Part shown: piece after piece, positions 46,938-57,759 of the stretch
Layout: each line of letters starts with the position of its first letter
How positions within the stretch are numbered: the stretch's first letter is position 1
Assembly: GCA_004352715.1 (NCBI GenBank)
Contig: SCFE01000043.1
Location: 881,460 to 945,459, forward strand
Source of the DNA: Hofstenia miamia
Taxonomy: Eukaryota; Xenacoelomorpha; Acoela
Reading direction: 5' to 3'
DNA: 64,000 bases
Made by a program: the position numbers and the translations under genes
The notes under the pieces: model-generated
The model's database searches: none
What the model saw: the letters and a program-made list of their open reading frames with translations, nothing else
Told to the model about the DNA's origin: nothing

Positions 46938-48608
46938 CAGTAGGGAGCAAATTAATTGCAACAAGCGATTTTTTAATATTTCAACAAAAATACGCACAAC
47001 ATCAATCACAGATCAATATGAAACGTTATAAATAAAAAGCGAGCTAAGCTAGTAACGTGTATGACCGCCCTTGGCCTTCACGAGTGCATTGATTCTTGTC
47101 AGAATTCCATCAATCAACTTCTTGCACGACTCAAAGATAGCAGTTTTTTACTCACCATCTCGTATACAGATATCCAGTAAAGCATTTATTAGGCCTGCTT
47201 TTGACGATACGTCACGCAGACGAAGTTTTTGCTTCACCATAGCCCACATTGTCTCGATCACGTTGCAATCTGGTGAGTTAGCCAGCCATGGAAGCACTTG
47301 GACACCTTCCGCGTCTAGGAAGGCCTTGACGTGTCTTGCCGTGTGGCAGGGCNTCTCAGGGGTGTAGTGTTGGTATTGCCTGCAGAAGCGCAACCGGTCT
47401 TGAATNTAACGTGCATTTTGATTGAATTAAAATATTTCGATAACTACACTAGCTATATATGTATGTATGCATATGAATATATATATATATATATATATAC
47501 AGTACTGGCCAAAAGTTTGGGAACACTTTCTAAATTTAGAAAATTTTGTATTTTATGCTAAAAAACGCAATGTAGAAACAATATAATAATATATTTAATA
47601 GTTTAATATAGTTTATTCCCACTAATTGAATCAATAATTAGCCAAAATAACTAGTTGCCTCTCTATAAAATCTACACTAAAACAGTTCAATTTCATTATT
47701 TGCAATTTACAACGTGATATACCAGTAATTGCATATGCTAATGTCAGGTAAATATGAATTTAAAATATTCAGAGGTTACAAATTGTTTCAAGCACACGTT
47801 GCAATCTTTAAGAAAAATAGGTTCAATCAAGGCCTTGGGTTCACTGCAAAAATAATATTAAAGTAATAATTTGACTATATAATTACCATAATTCAAAGCA
47901 AAGATACTAGTTCTATAATAATATTTCAGTAGGTAGCATTTTTTAATGTACNACGTGTCTTGCCGTGTGGCAGGGCGCCGAATCATGTTGAAACACCGAG
48001 TCACCGTTTGGATACCATTCGCGGGACTGAGGTATCAGTCCAGATTTCAGCACATCGGCGAACTTAATACCATTCATTATGCATTCCACAATGTCCAATC
48101 TTCCGAAGCCATGGTATAATATTTGGCCCCACACCATCACCTTCGGGGATTGTTTGACTACTTGCACTATGTGTTTTGGTGATAGTAGACGAAGCGAGGG
48201 GTAAACAAATGGACGCAAAAAGTTGACTCGTCGGTGAAAATCACCTTGCGCCAATCGTCCACAGTACAATTTTGGTGCTGCTTTCCCCATGCCAAGCGTC
48301 TCTTCTTCATCGCAGCGGTTAGTAGTGGTTTTTTTGACTGACGCAGGGATGTTTAGAGTCCGTCGTAGGGCGACAGCATCTAACCGAGGATTTTTTATAC
48401 TCTCACGCAGCAGCATTTTGTCATCATGGGAGGTAGTGATTCTCTTTCGGTCACATTTTTTCTTCCTAGAAGGTTCCACTTGCCCAATTGCACGGTGAAG
48501 CTGAATGATGCGTGATACAGTTGAATAACTGGTGTGAAGTCTCCCAGCAATATCCCGCACTGTCATGCTGGTGTGTTGGCTGAGCGCAATAATTTGAGCG
48601 CGGACGGC
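46938..48608 (-). mobile_element. Tc1-like transposon (element A), split by misjoined contigs
   Basis: The left terminal repeat CAGTAGGGAGCAAATTAATT starts right after TA (46936-46937). On the minus strand the transposase runs from 48566 ('MTVRDIAGRLHTSYSTVSRI', a helix-turn-helix) through 'IFTDESTFC' (first Asp, in another frame near 48240) and 'SPKVMVWG' to 'FQHDSAPCHTARH' (second Asp). It then continues at 47352 with 'VKAFLDAEGVQVLPWL', 'NSPDCNVIETMW' (Glu) and the end 'ALVKAKGGHTRY'. Thirty-four residues separate the second Asp and the Glu, so it is DD34E, the Tc1 pattern. The two parts overlap by 24 bases (47329-47352 = 47953-47976), so 47353-47952 does not belong inside. Frameshifts make it inactive. 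The right terminal repeat is lost at the N at 48609. Confidence 0.85.
47354..47951. other. Foreign contig pieces placed inside element A
   Basis: 47354-47405 is a 52-base copy of 50131-50182 (the element B transposase). 47407-47510 repeats 49467-49569, including the (TA)n run and the element B terminal repeat CAGTACTGGCC. The rest to 47951 continues from that terminal repeat into non-coding DNA. Single Ns at 47353, 47406 and 47952 mark the joins. Confidence 0.85.
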
Positions 48609-48609
48609 N

Positions 48610-49030
48610 AAAAATTATATGAATACATAGATAAAGTATTTATTTGGGCCTAAATTTGATGTTATTGAACACTACTTTAAAGTAATATACAAAAGTTTAT
48701 ATGCACTCTAGGATACTAAGGCCATAAAAAACACGCGCCTTCTGTATACTGGCACTAATTACTATGAGACATTTCATTTGGATATATATATATTATACTA
48801 TATACCATGTATTATATATACACTACTTACAAAGCTATAAACATAGAAAATTGAAAGTAATTCCAGAAAATCAAACAAAGCTAATAGCAGTAAATATGCA
48901 ATATAGTTTGTAAATATAATACAACACAGAGACATAAGCACAACACATCCATACCAACACAACAGATAGAAACAAAATATTTCAACTTATGATAATCTTT
49001 CTTCTATATTTGCCAATTGCTAAAATTGTT

Positions 49031-49081
<51 letters not shown>

Positions 49082-49557
49082 TTATTCATTTATTTATTTA
49101 TTTTTTAGTTATTTATTTTTATATAATATTTAGTTATTTAATCTAAACCTGCATTAAAGTATGCATTGTCAAATCAAAAAACAATTGTTACATTATGCAT
49201 TCAATGTTAAATTGCAAGTTTGAAATGGTGCTCAATAGCTAATTCTTTAAAGACCAATTACAATCTGTGCAACTTAGAAAGTACTGTTTTGATGTTGCAT
49301 ACCAACATCGAGTCAAATACATTTTTACTCTCCAGAGAAAACATAAACCTTGTTCACTTTGTGATTCAAAGGCTTACTTCACTTAATAGTTTGTAAATCG
49401 CTAAGAGATTTTGAGTTACTCCTACACAAAAAAGAATATGCCACTTCAATCTCTTAAAAGCAATGTAACGTGCATTTTGATTGAATTAAAATATTTCGAT
49501 AACTACACTAGCTATATATGTATGTATGCATATGAATATATATATATATATATATAT
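48610..49557. other. AT-rich spacer with (TA)n and TTTA-rich repeats
   Basis: (TA)n at about 49036-49077 is followed by TTTATTTA-type repeats to about 49130. No gene is seen. Bases 49467-49558 are repeated at 47407-47499. Confidence 0.6.
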
Positions 49558-49558
49558 A

Positions 49559-50767
49559 CAGTACTGGCCNTTCAGAAAAACACTAATATTTTGTATGTCC
49601 GCCATTATTGGCCAAAAACGCAGCAATGCGATTTGACATTGACTCGACCAGCTTTCTACAATAATAATCAGTAATTTCTGTGCAGCATACCACTTTAATT
49701 TGCTCCCTCAGATCGTCGAGTGAGATGCATTGGCGCTTCCTCAAACAGTTTTTGATGTGATGCCAGCAATTTTCTATGATGTTGAGGTCTGGGGAGTTTC
49801 CCGGCCAGCTCTCAAGCAGCCGAAAGTCTTGTGATGCAATCCACTGTTGTACTACAGATGTTCCGCGAAGCTGCATAAACATGGGAATTTTCGCATTAAT
49901 TATTTTGAGGTAGGCCTTGGCTGTGACTGTCTCGTTGTGACGAACAAAATGCAGGCCAGCACGCCCATTCGCAGTTATAGCACCCCAAATCATCACAGAA
50001 GGTGGTGAGCGGACAGTTTGCTGAGTGTAACGTGTGTTGAATCTCTGGTTTCTTGGTCGTTGAACGTGTGGCCGGTATGATGTAAACTGCCAAATCTTGG
50101 ATTCATCATTAAACATTACTTGATGCCACATCTCAGGGGTGTAGTGTTGGTATTGCCTGCAGAAGCGCAACCGGTCTTGAATGTTCTTTAATACAATCGG
50201 GGTTTGGCTGCCGGTTTGCACGATGGAAGGTCAAATGTAGTATTCAATCGACGCCTAATGGTGCGTGTTGATACATTCTGCACTACCGCACCTAGATTTG
50301 CTTTGACTTCAGAAGAGAATGGTTGATTGAAGCCGTAACGGCGGTGAATGAGACTGTCAGTCTGAGGGGTTCTCACTTTTGGCCTTCCAGGCCGCATGCG
50401 AGAGGAAAAATTTTGAAGTTGCTGATAGCGAGTAACACTTCTGGATACCGAAGATACTGACACGCCCATTCTAACAGCTATAGCGCGATAATTGTACCCC
50501 TCCTTATACAAAAAAACATGAATTGGATCACGCTTTGTCGGTGAAATTTCACTAGCATGGACCATATTTCCAATAATAATGATAGTGTTTTTTCAGTGAA
50601 AATGTATTGTGTGTAAATCTAAAGTTGTGTTAATTTGATTGGCTAAATGAATCTGTTGTAAATTCTAAGAAAAAATTGGGAACTCCAGGAATTTTACAAA
50701 GTTTCTATGAAATAGCATAAAACTCGCTTTAGACAGGTTACTGTTCCCAAACTTTTGGCCAGTACTG
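49559..50767 (-). mobile_element. Tc1-like transposon (element B) with TIRs and TA target duplication
   Basis: Both ends carry CAGTACTGGCC; the right end continues as CAGTACTGGCCAAAAGTTTG on the minus strand. TA flanks both sides, in (TA)n DNA. The transposase on the minus strand starts at 50565 ('MVHASEISPTKRDPIHVFLY', then 'YRAIAVRMGVSVSSVSRSV', the first helix-turn-helix, and 'MRPGRPKVR'). It shifts frame near 50190 and continues with 'NIQDRLRFCRQYQ', 'VMFNDESKIWQF' (first Asp), 'SVMIWGAI', 'WPGNSPDLNIIENCW' (Glu) and the end 'AFLANNGGHTKY'. The second catalytic Asp is missing: the text reads 'MFMQLRGTSVVQQW' where 'FMQD...H.A' is expected, probably a small deletion. With the frameshift this makes it inactive. 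Confidence 0.88.
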
Positions 50768-50769
50768 TA

Positions 50770-51547
50770 TATATATATGAACAGTCCCGCAAAAAGTTTA
50801 AGACCAATTAGAAATTTAAGTCATTCAATATGTTAGGCTAGTAAGTCTCCACAACTCGTCCCAGAGTGATGGATATATGTATATTATCACTCTAAAACCT
50901 TTTGGCACGAAGTTTTTAACCTCATTACTAAGTGGGCTGTGTGACCCAGAAACCTTCCATTTCCTCCAATTAGTGAGCTCAGATCGTTGAATATTCCAGT
51001 ACAGGGATGTCACAACAGGTGATAGCAATGCGTACTGAGGATTCAAAGACTGCTGTGACGAAAGCCATCAAGAAGCTTAATTTTGCACTGAACAAATTAG
51101 TGATTGGAGTCAGCCAATCACAATTCAGCAATGTTATCTTAATCAATTGTACTTGTTGATGTGCAGGGAGGTTGCTTGCAGCCTAGAAAGCCTGCAGCAT
51201 GCAGCTACAGCTATGCCTGCAGTGAAAATTTTATTATCCTACACTTTTTCTATTTTCTTACCTTTGACCGGATTAATATGCTCACTACTGCATATCATTA
51301 AGTGGAGAAAAGTATCGATTAGTATTTACTCTCATTACAGTGGTACCTCATTACCATATACCTGAGATAGCCTGTTGCGCACGCCGTATCAAAGGACTGC
51401 AGTGAATAGGTTCCTAACTACTTCATATGTGATTGCAATGATTCAGGTTTTTTGTCTTTCATGATTGATCATTATGTCATATATTGACAACAAATCTGGA
51501 TTCCTACAGTTTCTTTTGCAGTTTACTAATAACATATATATACAATG

Positions 51548-51583
<36 letters not shown>

Positions 51584-51670
51584 ATGGCGTAACCAGGTTC
51601 TTTTCACAGCATAGCTTGCGCCTCCTATATGTTTTCCAGACAGGTACATGTTTGAATATTATAGCTATAT
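50770..51670. other. Spacer without a recognised gene
   Basis: (TA)n lies at 51550-51581. A plus-strand fragment AATGGCGTAACCAGGTT at 51584 resembles a decayed transposon end. Short frames are open on both strands around 50825-51365 but match nothing I know. Confidence 0.4.
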
Positions 51671-51679
51671 ATATATATA

Positions 51680-53055
51680 CCTTGGTTCAAAAAAAATGGC
51701 CGCGACAATATTTTTGAAAAATGCGTATAATTCGAAAGCGTCAAATTTTGGGGAAATGTGGCAAAAATAAAAAAGTTAGCACGTTGAACAGACTTTGTCG
51801 CCGTGTGAATCAATTGACAGGTACTTAGCTGGTGAAAATGCTAAACATCATTCTTCAACACAAAATTTTGAAATGCAAGCGAAACGCGATTTACTTGAAT
51901 TTCTCTATGTCAACGACTCCACCAACCGCGAATATCTGTCGAAACGGGTGAAAAAGCCACCTCGTAGTTTCCGACGTAACATGAAAATCTTGGAAGAAAG
52001 GGGAACCTTGGAAAGAAAGAAAGGAAGCGGCCGACCTCTCCAAATTTCTGGCAATGAGAAAAAACGCTTATGTCAAATTGCGCTTAAATGTCCGTCGGCA
52101 TCAACTAGAAATGTCTGTGATCGTTATAACGAGTTAGCTGGGACATCCGTCAGTAAATCCACAGTTTTCCGAGGTCTGAAATGGTCAGGCGTGCAGAAAA
52201 AGACTGCAAAAATCATCCCGAATATCACACCGGACCAGGAGCAAAAAAGAATCGAATTTTGCAGAACATGGAAGAACTTCAATTTCGGAGAAACCTGNNN
52301 NNNNNNNNNNNNNNNNNNNNNNNNNNNNNNNNNNNNNNNNNNNNNNNNNNNNNNNNNNNNNNNNNNNNNNNNNNNNNNNNNNNNNNNNNNNNCTTTCTGA
52401 CGAGTGCGTGTTCCAACTTCATCGGAATAAAATCAAGCTTTGGAGTTCTTATCGAAAAACGCCGCGAAAAGGTTTCCCGAAGTTTTCACCCAAAATTATG
52501 GTCTGGGGAGCAATATCGAGTAAAGGTTTTTACATGAAAATAATCGAAAGAGGTACAATTGATAGTTCCAAGTACTGTGAAATTGTTGGTGACTTTATTC
52601 CTTACGCCACTGCATTATTTCCCGATGGCTGGATACTAGAGCAGGACGGCGCCACACCCCATACTTCCCGACAAACTAAAGATTTTTTTGTCGAAAATTC
52701 GGTACAATTTTTGCAGTGGCCACCCAATTCGCCAGACATTAATCCAGTGGAAAATGTGTGGACGACGCTTAAATCCTTTGTTGAGAAGAAAAATCCGAAA
52801 ACAAAAGACGAACTCATTCAGTATGTTCAAGAATCTCAACATGTAATTTTGCCAGTGGTAAGAAAAAATTTGATGGGTTCTATCCCGACGCGTTTGGGCC
52901 AGTGTCTTGAAAACGAAGGAAAATTTGTGGAGAAATGGACTGGGACTGAATAGGCAAGACAAAGACGCAACAGACTCATATTTTCTTATATTATTTTGTT
53001 TGCTCAATGCTTAGAAAAATCTATTATTTCAGCGGCCACTTTTTTTGAACCAAGG
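51680..53055 (+). mobile_element. Tc1-like transposon (element D), nearly intact
   Basis: The ends are CCTTGGTTCAAAAAAA-TGGCCGC on the left and the same with one change on the right (reverse complement), about 24 bp. Each is flanked by TA (51678-51679 and 53056-53057), again in (TA)n DNA on the left. The body of 1376 bases, including 95 N at 52298-52392, carries one transposase gene. It is the best preserved DNA transposon in the window. Confidence 0.92.
51873..52953 (+). CDS. Tc1-like DD34E transposase (element D), interrupted by a gap
   Basis: It would bind the terminal repeats and move the element by cut-and-paste into TA sites. The likely start is ATG 51873 ('MQAKRDLLEFLYVN'); the open frame extends upstream without a better ATG. 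The N-terminal part has two helix-turn-helix-like regions ('LSKRVKKPPRSFRRNMKIL', 'SKSTVFRGLKWSGV') with 'KKGSGRP' between them, the GRPR-like hook. Past the gap come 'SDECVF' (first Asp, 52399), 'PKIMVWGAISSKG', 'LEQDGATPHTSRQ' (second Asp, 52645) and 'SPDINPVENVWTTL' (Glu, 52750), with 34 residues between the last two. The length of about 360 codons is normal. No stop is seen on either side. The frame differs by one across the 95-N run, which may only mean that the gap is mis-sized. Confidence 0.85.
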
Positions 53056-53059
53056 TATA

Positions 53060-53824
53060 CATTTATGTGCATTAGAGTGTAGCGAAGAAAGAAAATAATT
53101 TCCAATCGCCTTACTGTTCTCATTTACTGCTCCCCTTTAGTGTAAAATGTTGGTTAAAACATTTAGAGGCGTGTGCCTATAGAAGGGAAGGGATGGCACA
53201 CTCCCTTAATGCAATGATTCAAGAGTTCCCATAAGTTCTAACAGGAAACTTTCTTAAGAACACATTTCTAGCTATACATTGATGTTTAATTTGAGTAAAA
53301 TGAATATTCCTTGTAAATATTTAACTATGCAAAAACACACAAAGAGAAAATTGCCCTACCACAGATTTGGAATTATTTATTTAGCACAAAAATTGTTTTT
53401 TAGTGCCAAAGTTTTTCATTGGTTTTTTGAATGATTTTGTCTTCTGATAACTCCATTTCTTGCTTCAATCGAATTTTGCTTTCACTTCCTTCCACTACCT
53501 TAATTTCACTTTAATATCTTTCATGCTTTCAACTTCAGAATCAGTCAAGTGTTGGATCAAGCATATAGTGTTAATATCTTGCTCAATCATTTCATAATAT
53601 GCTTAGCATTGCATTCAAGTGTTGGGATTTCAAGCTCACGAAATCTTGATTTTAAGTCGGTATCTTTTAACTACAATGTTTTTTCCAACAGCCAAATTTC
53701 AAACAATTTGATTATCATCACCCAACATTGACAAGATCAAATTTTCACAATGGGCAAAAAAACAGTTTCATTGCAAATTTTTCAAGGCTTTTTCTGCAAA
53801 CTAACTTCTGAAAAGGCCATGACC
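53060..53824. other. Spacer; possible old coding relic on the minus strand
   Basis: Minus-strand text such as 'SKIRLKQEMELSEDKIIQ' is open over short distances and looks protein-like, but frames break often. No family is recognised. Confidence 0.3.
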
Positions 53825-53832
53825 ATTTGATG

Positions 53833-54517
53833 CAGGGATCCAACATGATTAATCGTCAACACGATTAATCGAGATTAATCGGATAGATTAATCGATCGTT
53901 CTGGTCAAGTAAATTAGATTAATCGTAAACAGCGTGCTCGATTAATCTAGATTATTCTAATTAAGTTGATGCTTATGCATTCAGTTACGTGTTGTCATTT
54001 TTGGTTTGATATCTTATCTATGGCCACTCTTCGTGTGTCATATGTTTTACAAAAGAAAACCTTAACACCGGACATAGAAGAAGAGCGTGATGATTAGGCA
54101 TCTAGCATACTTAGGAAGCGTCGGATGTCGCCTAATTCTATATATAAAGATCCTCGATTTTATCAAGCCAACTTCTAATCAGGTTGAGAGACTGTTCAGC
54201 AAAGCTGGATATGCTCTATCTGATTTCCAAAATCGTTTATTACCCCTCGACTTAGAGATCCAACATTTCTTTACCCTAACAAGCACATGTGGAGTAAAAT
54301 GACTTCAGGAAATAATCTCAAATAACAATAATAGTTGATATTTTCTATTTTGAATATCTTTCAATTGATATATTGTAATTTGGATATTTTTAATCAGAAG
54401 TAGATTAATCTACGATTAATCGCGATTATTAATCTCCTGGCAGCAGCGATTACGATTAATCTATCGCCAAAATTTTTTTTCATACGATTAATCGCGATTA
54501 AAATCTAACGATCCCTG
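53833..54517 (+). mobile_element. hAT deletion derivative with perfect 8-bp target duplication
   Basis: The ends are CAGGGATC (53833) and GATCCCTG (to 54517). ATTTGATG flanks both sides exactly (53825-53832 and 54518-54525). Inside, 54087-54302 encodes 'SNQVERLFSKAGYALSDF' and 'QNRLLPLDLEIQHFF', the C-terminal dimerisation part of hAT transposases; the catalytic region is deleted. Both sub-terminal zones carry many copies of ATTAATC, often as the palindrome CGATTAATCG (53847-53955 and 54402-54500), likely transposase-binding repeats. It cannot move alone, but could be mobilised by a full-length relative. It is the best copy of the family also seen at 2826-3296. Confidence 0.92.
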
Positions 54518-54525
54518 ATTTGATG

Positions 54526-57250
54526 TAACCCAAATAAGTTTTGTGATCCCTCGGCAATTGCTTGATAAAGTTCAACGTCAAACTAAGTGGGAAAATACAA
54601 CTTGCTTAAAATTGTGCCAATAAAGGTCATGCAAGAGATGGGTCGCGCAGCTAACATAGAATCGCAAAATTCGACATGCTAGTATAGGCCAACAAAAATG
54701 CCAAAGAGGACCAACCTCAAGCAGTTCCGATCAGTATCAACATCACTGTGAATTACAGCTAAACCGATTTTGTATAGCTTTCAATTTGGACTACCGCTCA
54801 ATCTTACACAACCCAATTTAACAGCTTTCCTACATTCCCACCAAGTGTAGCTGGACCACTGATATCAACACCCCACATTTGAAACACATGGCTTAAGTGT
54901 AGTTCATTGAAATTCAGTAAGCATATAACCTATTCTGTGTTTGCCCAAATAATTTTTCATTGTATTAATGCGTACTTTTTCTTGCCAGGCATTACAGTTG
55001 TTCCATGGGAATCAAATACCTTCAGTTTATCTTCAGCTTCGTGTGTTTGAAACTGAAAATTTCTTTAGCAATTCTGTGTCCGAAACAACATGTTAGAGAG
55101 AGACATGAGAAAGATAAAGCTCTTCAGGCCTCAAACAAGTACATAATGCTCTTCCAATATGGTTTGTCTTGCATTTTCCGCTTTGCTATACAGAACTACA
55201 TGTTAAAATATGTCTTATCTTCTACTTTCAATTCTCTGCAATTTGTCTCTCACATCTTAGCTTACTTCACCAATGACTATTATATTTGATTCAGTGACAA
55301 CTCCATCTGCTTTTAGTGCAGTACTAGCATTGTAGCACCTGCGTGGTCAGACACATTATATCAGTCAAAACCTGGCAAAAATTCTTCTGTGGAAAAAATT
55401 TTTGCTCAAATTCTGGAAACTTATTTTTGAGAATCTAAAATTGATCATACTAGCAAAAAGTTTCCTCTTAAGGTATATAGAAACTTGACTCTTGCTAATC
55501 ATTTGAGCCGTGAACTGACTTACTATTTGCTTTCCTACTTTGAACACCTAAATATACATTAAGGAATGTTCCACCCCTAGTGCATGCACATGCCCCTAGC
55601 TGTTTTTAGCCAATATTTTTCATCAAAAGACCGCAGAAAATGAAAGCAGTAAATCGATAGAAATTTTTTCATTTTTCACTTCCCCCTAATATGCATCAAT
55701 GCATACCACATTTATCAATCAATCACTCTTGCTAAAATACTCTTGCAAAAAAATGATATTGGATGGCTTAAAATTTTTTTGAATATGACACTATCAAATT
55801 TTGCTCACCCACACATGAGTCATTAAGAACAAGAATTTGTCTATTAATATAGTGATATTAGTGAATGATTTATAAAAGAATAATAAACTTCATAACATAT
55901 TTTTTGAAGCGTAATAATCAAAGCAAAAGAATTAAAGCTTGAACAGAATGGATGCTATTGTAAGCCTCAAACCAACTAAATCACACATTGACATTTACGA
56001 TTACGAACATTGAATATAATTGTAGTACACAAGACAAAAATTCTTCTAAAAATTTTACAATGATGGATATATTCAGTGCTTTACCTGGAAGTTTAAGTGT
56101 CACTTTGTTTCTTTACATTGGCAATTATTAACATTTAAAAAAATAATTAGGCCTAATTTTAAAATGACATTAGTTTAAGCTAATAATTTAAATTTAAAAT
56201 AGACACAATTTATGTCAATTTAAATCAAATTAAAAACTGTGATCTTCATATATAACATGATTGATATAATTTTAATAAAATTTTCCAAAACATTCAATCA
56301 TGATTGCATTCTTCGTAAAATATTTTAGTGTATTGAAGTAATGCTGAAAAAATTGTCGTAGTAATATTTTAAGAACTTTTGTTTTGTATGCATGCAGTTC
56401 TCTAGCAAAATTCTCAAAGGCCAACTAAAATGCCGGATTAATTGTGTAAATAAAGTAGTGTTTGTAATATTTGATCATTTGTAAAACGATGAGAGGGTAT
56501 TGAAAGATAAATAGAACTTGAAGCAGGTATTTAGGGCAAGATGATATGTTGTTAGGCCACCAGAGTTGTAACTAAAATTTTCCACTTCTTATGATGGCAT
56601 CTAAACATAAATACTTAGTGGTTTTTGTTATTTACTCTTAACTGAATAGTTTTGTCACAAGCATTTAACCATCTTTTTTCAATATGATCAACATGTACTC
56701 GATGTATAATTGCTGATTATACAAATGAGTCACCCAATGTTATTCAAGTCAAAACACAATAGGAAAATGAAATTGAAGTTAAATTCTCCATTTTAGGATA
56801 TTTAAACTAATATCATTTTGATGCATAATGGGTACCTGGTATAATACTGTATTTCAGACTTATAAACTCCGTAAAAGTTTGTATGTTCTTACTCTTCAGT
56901 ACTTCTGGAGACGCAAATTTGGATAAACACAAACAGTTATTCAATCACAAACATTTTTTGTTATTATCTGTTGAATCACTTTTAGAAATGTCTATCAGAT
57001 AATTATGTGTCTATATTTTCAGAATAAGTCGACTTTGAAAAAATAACCGTAACAAAAATGACAATCGAAGAATTAAAATCGAAGTTATTTATTGTGTTTA
57101 GGATGCAGCTGCTTCAGGCAGACAGTGACCCAATATTTCAAACTGCTATTTATAATATTTTAACAAGTTAATGACTGTATTTAGTCACGATAAGTTTTCC
57201 CTTGTGACTTTATCTTTATTTACGAAGCAATTATTAGATTAACTAAATGT
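54526..57250. other. AT-rich DNA, no gene recognised
   Basis: A minus-strand fragment near 54880 ('HVFQMWGVDISGPATLGG') faintly recalls retroelement integrases but lacks the expected following residues. The plus-strand frame 55005-55289 ('MGIKYLQFIFSFVCLKLKIS') shows no domain. The remainder is featureless. Confidence 0.35.
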
Positions 57251-57252
57251 CA

Positions 57253-57527
57253 ATTGCCTTTACACGGTAGGTTTTTCCTGATAGCTTTTTCGTGTTTCTA
57301 CGTCGATTTTATTCTGTAATGACGCTTGCAAATAACTTTTTTCAATGGGTAGTTACTCTGAACAATCCCATCGATTTACTTTAAGTTAAAATAGCTTTCT
57401 TCCAATCAGATTTTTTTATAAAATACAAAAAACCCATAACGGATTCATAATTTACGTTTACATGTTAAGTTATCCCTTACATAAGGAAAAGTTATGAGGG
57501 AAAACTCATCGTGCAAACGGGGCTTAA
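57253..57527. mobile_element. Possible MITE with imperfect terminal inverted repeats
   Basis: GCCTTTACACGGTAGGTTTT on the left pairs imperfectly with the reverse complement of the right end, GCCCCGTTTGCACGATGAG followed by TTTTCCCTCATAAC. The body of about 275 bp is non-coding. The CACGATG core recalls the foldback element at 3459-3681. No clear target duplication was seen. Confidence 0.45.
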
Positions 57528-57692
57528 GGTAGTCATGTGCCAAGTTTCAACTCAATTGTTGGCTTCGGTCCTAAAAAAGTAATGAATATTGTAGGATCAA
57601 AATTTCTTGCATATATAGAATAACAGGTAATATATTTTAAATAATTTTGGCGTAGCGATGCTACCCCAAGCAGCTACTCTTTGGCTATGCCA

Positions 57693-57697
<5 letters not shown>

Positions 57698-57751
<54 letters not shown>
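57698..57751. repeat. (TA)n microsatellite
   Basis: An uninterrupted TA run of about 27 units, the longest fully sequenced one here. It follows a fragment (GGCGTAGCGATGCTACC) of transposon-end character. Confidence 0.95.
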
Positions 57752-57752
<1 letters not shown>

Positions 57753-57759
57753 GCTTAAA

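Noticed and set aside
47148-47393. 81-codon transposase-like frame
   Set aside because: It joins element B text ('RFCRQYQHYTPE') to element A text across an N; an assembly chimera.
54800-54960. LTR-retrotransposon integrase from 'MWGVDISGPATLGG' on the minus strand
   Set aside because: Only a 'D..GP' resemblance; the expected following block and catalytic residues are absent.
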